Shown here: one piece after another, positions 57,291 through 64,000 of the stretch
Layout: every line of letters starts with the position of its first letter
How positions within the stretch are numbered: the stretch's first letter is position 1
Source of the DNA: Rhodamnia argentea
Lineage: Eukaryota > Streptophyta > Magnoliopsida > Myrtales > Myrtaceae
Assembly (NCBI RefSeq): GCF_020921035.1
Contig: NC_063151.1
Location: 32,618,934 to 32,682,933 of the forward strand
Reading direction: 5' to 3'
DNA: 64,000 nt
Position numbers and translations under genes: made by a program
The notes under the pieces: generated by a model
What the model was told of the DNA's origin: nothing
Database searches by the model: none
The model's input: only the letters and a program-made list of their open reading frames with translations

Positions 57291-60200
57291 AAGGGAACGC
57301 ATTTCAACCCCAGGTGTAACATCTGAAATTTTCTATATTCGACAATAACATTTAGGATGATTCTCGCAACAATAGTCGTTTGGAGTGCAATGTGTTAACA
57401 TTAAATTGATAGATACTGATATGTACGCTAATGGTGTAGTGTGAAGGTAATTGAATTAATGCCATATTGGTTGTAAAAAGGGACTAATATACTCTGAATG
57501 ACTAATTTGATGATATTCAAGTTTTGAATTTACCGAGTTAAGATTTTCCTAGTGTTTGATATCTTTCATCGATAATTTTAATCGGTTCAAATATTAGTTC
57601 TTGACATGTCAATTATTAGTCAGAGAAAACATAATTTAATAATGGGATCACTTGGAATTCCAACTTCCCATTGCACAAGACTATACGAAAAGCTCCAAAC
57701 AAGCAGTGACTTGGTGGTGACAAAGAATCATCAGGATATCAAACATGTGCATCATATTCAACATCTCAATTAGCAACCTCATTATTCCTTGCTTGTATTA
57801 GACAAATCAATAGATAAAGTGTTCTAACTATTTCATGCACTTACATAAACATAGCAAGCGAGAGCACAAGCTTGATGCACGGATACAAAAAAATAGAGGA
57901 ATCAGACGATAATAAAACTGAGAAGAGCCTGCAATGGAAATACTACAAATATGCTCTATTCAATATGCTCCATCATACATATACATATATATATGTGTAT
58001 ATATGTGTGTGTATATATGTATGCGCTCTATTCAATGCAGGTCAGCACTCTTTCGCCAAAGAACCTGCAGTGGAAATCACCCAAATACTTCAATCGGAAG
58101 AATGGCCCAATTAAGAAGTGTGTTGGATCAAGCATATCAAGCACACAACTTGCTATACTGTTAAAGAAGTTTTGATTTTCTTATTAGAATATTGAGATTC
58201 AATTCACTATAAAGCTGAAGAAAGTAGAAACTTTTTGAGTACGAACCCAAATTGAACTTGCACTACACCTCTCATTGACAACAATGTACAACACATAACG
58301 GTCTATCTTACATACATTGTGAAAACAGCGGCGATCACAAGACTTGTGAATGAATTGAATCAATAAACTATTTCTAAACTTCAATAGATACAAGTTCATT
58401 GTTCAAGATGCAATTAACAACCATTCTTCAAGCCCCAACACTATACTAAGCCAAAAGCAGGTCTAGTACATCAACAATGCACAAATATCAGTAGAAATGA
58501 CATAACACTTTCTGATGTTACACTATTTGAATCCGAATTCAACAATCCAGCTAGCTAAAAGCTATCTCACACCTCAAAAACAAAAATTCTTGGCAAACCC
58601 AACAAAACAGTAAGGAAAAAGAGACCCAATACCCAGAGACAAAAACACCAATCCATTCGAACCCCGCCGAGTACGAGGAGCTCGGCTCGTGAGTTCTGAT
58701 CAGCCACCCTTCGAGCCATGAGACTCAATTCGACGAGCCACACGAGACGAAGACCAAATACTCGATTGTCATCGAGGGAGCGAACTTTGTGAGCACACAT
58801 CAATGGCACTCGGGAGGCAAGAGTCGAAGCGATGGTGGCGGTGCCGTACGCTTGACGGCAGACGAGGCGATGGTGGCGGTTTGTGGAAGCGAAGAGGGAA
58901 AGAGAAGATCATGAGTTGTGTCACAATCGTGAGTAAGTGTCGAGTGAAGAAGAAAGAAGATGAATGGTAAAATGGGTTGTCAATGGGTTTAGACTAGACT
59001 AAGAACCATATATTTTGGCCTTCTTATTTGCAAAACCCATTATGGCTGGTTTGGGAAATAAAGAGTAACCCATTAATGACCCATTTAAACAAACATGGGT
59101 TCGTAAATGAGTTTTGTCAACTCATTTTGACAGGTCTAGTTTCCGATTACTAATAGAATTTCTATCACCAGAATCAATGCTGCAAAACTCTTTAAGGGAA
59201 AAAGAAATGGTGACGTGAGCTTTTTCTCACCATATACAACTCTCTACAATCTCTAGACTTAGCTCGTTCTCGCTTCTTCCATATGTGTGATTTTTAAAGT
59301 TTCTACTCATTGAATGGAGGAGCATTCAGATGTTTTAAGCCAAATGAGAGACGAATGTAGCTAAGTGCAGTCGATTAGAGTATTTTCAGTCAAATGAAGG
59401 CCCTTTGAGCCCTTCTGGCTAAAAAAGACTTCACTTGATCCCTTTTTCCAGTTAAAAAATGCTGGGCCAGCAGAGCACAATGCCACTCATTCCATATGAA
59501 TACTATTAAGGGGTAAGTTGCTAAACAAGAAGTTGACATTACAACTCTTGCTATACTTCAGGGACATTGGCAATTACTCAAGACAAACTACATGCCCTCA
59601 AATCGACATTATCACTATCTTGACCAGATGATACAGAAAAACGGCTGATCCAGGAAAAATTTGAATGCCAGCAAGCGAGATATGATAGTACAAAGCAACT
59701 TCAGGCTCGCGTGATTTGTCCACACCCAAAGGAGGTATTCTTAAGTTAATTAAGCTAGATATCAGCAACACGAACTCTGAGACAAACTGATCCAAGTAAT
59801 AGGCATGAATGAAGCACAAATATCAGAGAGCAGCAACTAATCGGCCAGTATTCAGATTTAGAATCCGAGAACAGTGACAAAAAAAGGTAGTGACTATGCA
59901 TGACCACCTCCATGGATGCCTAATTCTCATCACATGCAAACATACCGAGCCCCCAACTCCTGTTGAGAAGATACAAGGCTAACATGTCTACCATGGCGTT
60001 ATGATTCAGTTCATTCAGATGCAAACCGCCAGAAGTGACATTAATTCCAGAACAAAATCAATTGGTTAAAGGCAGTGTCTCACCGTTTATGGAGAACGTG
60101 CATTGCCAGTTCCACCCAACCAAACCAAGGGTATAGCCAAGATTCAATCACCGCGATATAGAGTTTCAAAAGGACTGTAAAATCCGTTGCATTATTGCTT

Positions 60201-60387
60201 AAAACTAGGACAACATCCTCTGATCAAATGTACTTCACCAGCTCTCCTCAAAAACCATTCACTTGTCCAAGTACCTCGGCAAAAAGAATAATCCGAACCC
60301 ACCTCGATCAAGAATCCACGAGTAACAAAATTAGCTAGAGAAACAGAGTAGAGTACACGAACCGGAGCTGGCCAGAGTATCCAAAGT
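57291..60387. other. Gene-poor interval including 3' UTR of the 173-aa gene
   Basis: 57291-58560 is AT-rich without genes and includes a TA/TG microsatellite (57977-58022). 58560-58960 is less AT-rich with an 80-codon minus frame of no known domain. 58970-59145 contains ACCCATTAATGACCCATTT and ends TCATTTTGACAGG, resembling one end of a hAT-type element. About 59900-60387 is probably 3' UTR of the minus-strand gene that stops at 60388. Confidence 0.4.
57977..58022. repeat. TA/TG dinucleotide microsatellite
   Basis: Alternating TATATATATGTG and TGTGTGTATATATG units. Confidence 0.9.
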
Positions 60388-60909
60388 TCAGTCGTTGAGC
60401 TGCTGGAGCTCGGCCTTGAGCTGCTCCATCTTGAGACCCATCGACCGCTGCAGCGCCGCCTTCTCGGCCTCCGGGAGCCTCCGCAGCAACCCCTCGAACC
60501 GGTCGACGACCTCCTTCACTGCGGCCCTGGCGCACTCGGCCTCCTCGTCGAAGTACACCGTCTCCTTCGACTCCATGGCCATCTCGATCTCGTCCCTCGC
60601 CTCCGCGAACTTCAGGTTTATCGCGTCTACCTCCTCGTCGTACTCTGGCACCGAGCCGACGCCCGGGTCGGTGCTGAGTCCCCTCCGACTCGGTCCGAGA
60701 TTGGCATCGAGCGAGCGCGGGAACGAACCGAGGTACCAGGTTCGAGTCGCGTGGTTCTGGGGGCATTGAGGGCGAGGATTGAGCGGATTCGGGGATGGCG
60801 ATAGCGACGCCAAGGAAGTTGAAGAGGAAGGGTGGGGTTTCGGAGGCGGTCTTCGTAAGCTCTGTCTGCTGAGGAATTTGGAGAGTGAAATTGGGGCCTG
60901 TGGAGGCAT
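60388..60909 (-). CDS. Conserved plant protein with organelle presequence and C-terminal helical domain, 173 aa
   Basis: Function unknown. Residues 1-85 are rich in Ser, Pro and Arg with almost no acidic residues (MPPQAPISLSKFL, RQSLRRPP), which fits a mitochondrial or plastid targeting region. Residues about 86-173 are acidic and helical (EVDAINLKFAEARDEIE, SKETVYFDEEAE, AALQRSMGLKMEQLKAEL) and end QQLND, probably forming a coiled coil. The frame is open further upstream to 61071. I chose ATG 60909 because the protein-like region begins there, and the upstream part would place a hydrophobic stretch before the presequence. The conserved C-terminus reminds me of the Arabidopsis unknown protein next to PDE338 (At1g71730), a tentative link. 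It is head-to-head with the next gene. Confidence 0.8.
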   Translation of the reverse strand: MPPQAPISLSKFLSRQSLRRPPPKPHPSSSTSLASLSPSPNPLNPRPQCPQNHATRTWYLGSFPRSLDANLGPSRRGLSTDPGVGSVPEYDEEVDAINLKFAEARDEIEMAMESKETVYFDEEAECARAAVKEVVDRFEGLLRRLPEAEKAALQRSMGLKMEQLKAELQQLND

Positions 60910-61394
60910 TTCCGCGATCTCGCCAAGCTTCTGGGAAGAGACACCGACCTTCCGGATCGAATTGAATTCACACCTCCAACGTAGGAGTGCGAGCAACCCA
61001 GCAAGACTCGTGTAGCTGATGAAGGTGGCTAAGAGTCCCTGCGAACGCCGCTCTTCAGCCCAAAACCGCAAGGGGGATCCATGAGGAACAAGCCCTAATT
61101 TTGAAGGCCCATGATGACTGGTGTTGGGGATTGGGAATCCACCCCTCGGTTAGAAGTCAAACCCTTATTACCAAATCGATTATCGGCTAATCCAGTCGAA
61201 GTCCACCTGATGAGTTCTTGGCAGGTCAAAGATAAGTACAGGACCGAACCCCACAATGATGATGTCAATCGCCTTGACCTGAACCAAACCATCACCAAAT
61301 CCTCCATTCATTCCAACGGCCCCATTTGGCATCAGCATATATGTGCTCCGTCACCCTGAGTTCCATCCATCACACCCCCTAGATCCTCCCCCAC
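60910..61394. promoter_or_regulatory. 485-bp divergent intergenic region (shared promoter)
   Basis: It separates the start codons of two head-to-head genes (minus at 60909, plus at 61395). Both leaders and core promoters must lie here. No consensus TATA box is obvious on either side. Confidence 0.5.
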
Positions 61395-61796
61395 ATGGCT
61401 CGCCCACTCCGACTGATGCACCCGGCGATGGGCGTCCCTCAGCTCGGCCTAGTCGCGATGACCCTCGTCCTCTGCGCCTTTGCGCTGCTCATGTGCGCTT
61501 CTCATTCCCGGAGACGGCGGCGCTGGCACGAGTGCTACGGTTTCTTCGAGGAAGAGCCCGTCATAGAACTCCACAACGACGCCGTCATCTTGGAGTCACG
61601 AGCGGACCGTGAAGACGGCATGTTAATGGGTGGTGGAGGAAACGAGGAACAAGCCGCCTCCGTGTGGCAGAAGAACATTCTCATGGGCGGTAAATGTCAG
61701 CTGCCAGACTTTTCCGGGGTGATAATTTACGATGCCGATGGGAAAATAGTCACCCCTCCTAAGACTCCTCGCCCTCTGTTACTCACATGGAAGTGA
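61395..61796 (+). CDS. Small single-pass membrane protein of unknown function, 133 aa
   Basis: One hydrophobic segment (about 17-37, LGLVAMTLVLCAFALLM) is followed by an Arg cluster (SRRRRRW), suggesting an N-terminal anchor with a cytosolic C-terminal part. The C-terminal region has WQKNILMGGKCQLPDFSG followed by VIIYDADGKIV and ends PRPLLLTWK. This pattern occurs in uncharacterised plant proteins I recall as lacking an assigned function. ATG 61395 is the first good start and the stop is at 61794-61796. It is convergent with the helicase gene: the two stop codons are about 260 bases apart, so the 3' UTRs may overlap. Confidence 0.8.
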   Translation: MARPLRLMHPAMGVPQLGLVAMTLVLCAFALLMCASHSRRRRRWHECYGFFEEEPVIELHNDAVILESRADREDGMLMGGGGNEEQAASVWQKNILMGGKCQLPDFSGVIIYDADGKIVTPPKTPRPLLLTWK

Positions 61797-62055
61797 CATG
61801 TGCCTACAATCGACATGCTTTTATCCTACATTGTACCAAGCGTCTTTTGATTCTGAATGTAACGTTGGACTCTCTGTTATTGGAGCACCAAATGAGGTAA
61901 AGATTCACAAACATGGAAACAGTTTACAAGAAACAATCCTCCGACCAGGATTTGCCAGGACCTGTGATTTTAAACCAAATCTCAAGAAAAAAGGGAAAAA
62001 GGGGGACAACTTAAATCAATTTACAGATCCAATTTTTGGGGGTGCCTTAAAGCAG

Positions 62056-63540
62056 TTAAGCATCGACAACTTTCTTGCTCAACGAAGAATTCCGACCCCT
62101 GAACCCAACTACGCTTAATTTGCCAGATTTGCTTTGCGTTTGTTTCCTCCCAGAAGAGGACGTTTTGGCGGACTTACCAACAGCGGAAGGCCTCATCACC
62201 TTTGAAATCTTAACTGCCCTTGACGGTTTGGTCGAGGATGATGTTTTCACAGCTTTTGTTCCAACGGTTGTCCTTCCAGAAACTTGCGAGGATGCCGCCT
62301 TAGTGCGAGAATTAGAAGATTTTGCGGCTGCTGATTTGCCCTTGTTTCTCTGATCCGATACCTTACTCGATTTGGTGTTCTTCCCCTTGTGTTCGCTTAT
62401 TCTTGCCCTAGCTATGTCCCTGCGGACATTGTCCACAGTAAGAGCTTCCAAGCTCTCATTCTTCCTGATTGCTTCTTCTATTCGAGTGGCCAAAGCAAGG
62501 TCCTTTTTCGCAATCAAGCTTGTCACTTTTCCTGTAGAAAGAAAAAAAAATGGGTTGTTTAAATGCATATTTGAGCTCAATAAGTAGCCGACCCATGCCA
62601 TCGCTGTCAGTATCTAAAAGTGGAAAATTAGCTCCTTAATATCATCTTTATGATTATAGGATACATGCATAAGCAAACAAAACTTTCCAACAATGACTCG
62701 ACCAGCTCTCCAAGCAAACCTTCTGCCTCAAATGTAATTGTGTCAGGTACAAGAGCATGATGTACTTGAGGTAGAGCTGACTACAGGAGAGTGAATAAGG
62801 TTAATAGACTCTACATAAGCAACCGCCACCCACCTTTTGCACCCATTCGAGCAGTTCTTCCAGTGCGATGAAGGTAGTCAATCTAAAAGTCAAGAGAGAG
62901 CGTTAGTTTCTCTCTGTGTGTGCATGTGCACGCAGAGAGAGAGAGAGAGAGAGAGAGAGTGCGCTTACAGAGTTCAGTGGGAAATCAAACATGATGACAT
63001 GATCTACATCCAAATCCAGTCCCCTAGCAGCCAAATCTGTGCAGACCAATGTCGGGCAATCTCCATCTTCATTCTTAAATTTCTTCAAATTTTCGACTCT
63101 GATATTGGCAGAGAATACTACTTATAAGCATTAAAACCTAGAGCTTCAAAATGACTATGGAAAATCAGAAGAAGACAGGCAAGCTATAGTGGAGTTACTA
63201 GTGATTGAACACATGCACGGGCACTTAAACGGATATCCATGAACAATATAAATCAGATTTCTAGGCGCTCTGTGATCACAGTTCTCATACAACAACTTTA
63301 AAGTTAACGAAAAAGGAAAAAAAAAAAAAAACAATCAATCATCATTTGAAGGCTGCAAGTAGAAAAAGGACAAGGGGTCTACTCATCGTTAACTTACCTT
63401 TGCTCAGCCGGCACTTCTCCGTGGTAGTTGACAGTAGAGATTTGGTTTTCATGGAGAAAATGATCCACAGCACGACTAGAATTCAGAGTATTACAAAACA
63501 CCATCACTTTGTTTCCCTTTGCCAAGCTAGGCTCAAGAAC
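62056..63540 (-). CDS. RH39: DEAD-box RNA helicase, RH39-like, C-terminal part (gene continues past right edge)
   Basis: ATP-dependent RNA helicase; the Arabidopsis relative RH39 acts in chloroplast 23S rRNA maturation (hidden-break formation), from memory. Four in-phase exons are visible: 63540-63398, 63098-62969, 62882-62834 (49 bases) and 62531-62056. They give about 265 residues of helicase lobe 2: [18 protein letters not shown] (motif IV region), [30 protein letters not shown] (motif V) and [13 protein letters not shown] (motif VI). [16 protein letters not shown] comes next, then a Lys/Ser-rich basic tail of about 120 residues ending SLSKKVVDA. Lobe 1 (Walker A, DEAD) should lie to the right of position 64000; 63541-64000 appears intronic. 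The tail composition and motif spacing favour RH39 over RH22, which is the alternative. Confidence 0.88.
62935..62959. repeat. (GA)n microsatellite inside an 86-base helicase intron
   Basis: On the coding (minus) strand a CT run begins about ten bases after the donor GTAAGC of the intron 62968-62883, filling nearly a third of it. Confidence 0.9.
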
Positions 63541-64000
63541 CTGCCTCCATGTAAGAACGAAATCAAAGTGAGACATCCATGTGTCCTCATTCCCACATTG
63601 AGTCACTAGTTAATTTACTCTTTCCACGTTTGATGTAATGAGTTGGACGTTTCTAATATAATGGGTTTTGAAGTGTTTGCAGCCAGAAGCTAATTAATAA
63701 AAATAACCAGACAGGTGATCACAAGGGAAGCTCATTTATACCAAAAAGGAAACTTCAGAAGTTCAACCCAACTTGTTTAATTCAGAAAGACCAGTTGGAA
63801 TACGATAACTGATATGCGAGTAGAGTGGTGCATATCTCAAACACCACATATCACCAGATTCTTTTCTTGCTGTAACATAACGCCCAGGTAAGTTAATTAT
63901 GCACTCTGCACAATAAAATATTCCCAGTCTGATTTCAGGCAAGTCTTTCAAAAAATTTCCATCCTGGTAAAAGATGAATCCTGTCTGATGCAACAACTCA
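63541..64000 (-). other. Presumed intron of the helicase gene at the right edge
   Basis: It follows the acceptor GGAGGCAG at 63541 on the minus strand. The 77-codon frame at 63996-63763 does not resemble helicase sequence. Confidence 0.5.

Noticed and set aside
60910-61071. 54-residue N-terminal extension of the 173-aa protein from ATG 61071
   Set aside because: It would put a Leu/Trp-rich stretch ahead of a typical presequence and runs through the divergent promoter region; ATG 60909 is more likely.

Overview
The window is plant nuclear DNA, very probably from a woody core eudicot. Genes have GT-AG introns and are separated by long AT-rich stretches packed with small non-autonomous DNA transposons. 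A Myrtaceae (Eucalyptus-like) origin is my guess from the style of the repeats and the gene content; the sequence does not prove a species. No bacterial, viral, organellar or CRISPR features were recognised.

Seven protein-coding genes are supported. In order they are: a type I inositol-polyphosphate 5-phosphatase (9250-14731, minus, 9 coding exons, 632 aa); an intronless 3-ketoacyl-CoA synthase (33188-34618, plus, 476 aa); a plastid S1-domain RNA-binding protein of the PDE338 type (35992-41103, plus, 8 exons, 520 aa); an LRR receptor kinase of the RGI/RGFR group (50853-54406, plus, 2 exons, 1085 aa); a small organelle-targeted coiled-coil protein (60388-60909, minus, 173 aa); a small single-pass membrane protein (61395-61796, plus, 133 aa); and the 3' half of a DEAD-box RNA helicase of the RH39 type (62056 to beyond the right edge, minus). 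The left edge (1-1100) looks like the spliced 5' leader of another minus-strand gene whose coding part lies outside.

The genes do not form an operon-like pathway. From memory of the Arabidopsis map, however, 5-phosphatase, PDE338 and the two small unknown genes resemble the At1g71710-At1g71740 run, and the 5-phosphatase plus RGI5 pair resembles At1g34110/At1g34120. That suggests a conserved ancestral block inflated here by transposons. Two of the products (PDE338-like and RH39-like) are expected to act in chloroplast RNA metabolism.

Roughly 15-33 kb, 41-50 kb and 54-60 kb are gene-poor. They hold at least a dozen terminal-inverted-repeat elements (several with visible target-site duplications), tandem repeats and microsatellites, and a candidate miRNA-like hairpin at 55.3 kb. 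The most unusual signal is a set of tiny insertions made of little more than a poly(T) or poly(A) tract plus a G(1-4)TC tip, each flanked by 10-12-base direct repeats. One has its empty site preserved next to it inside an intron.
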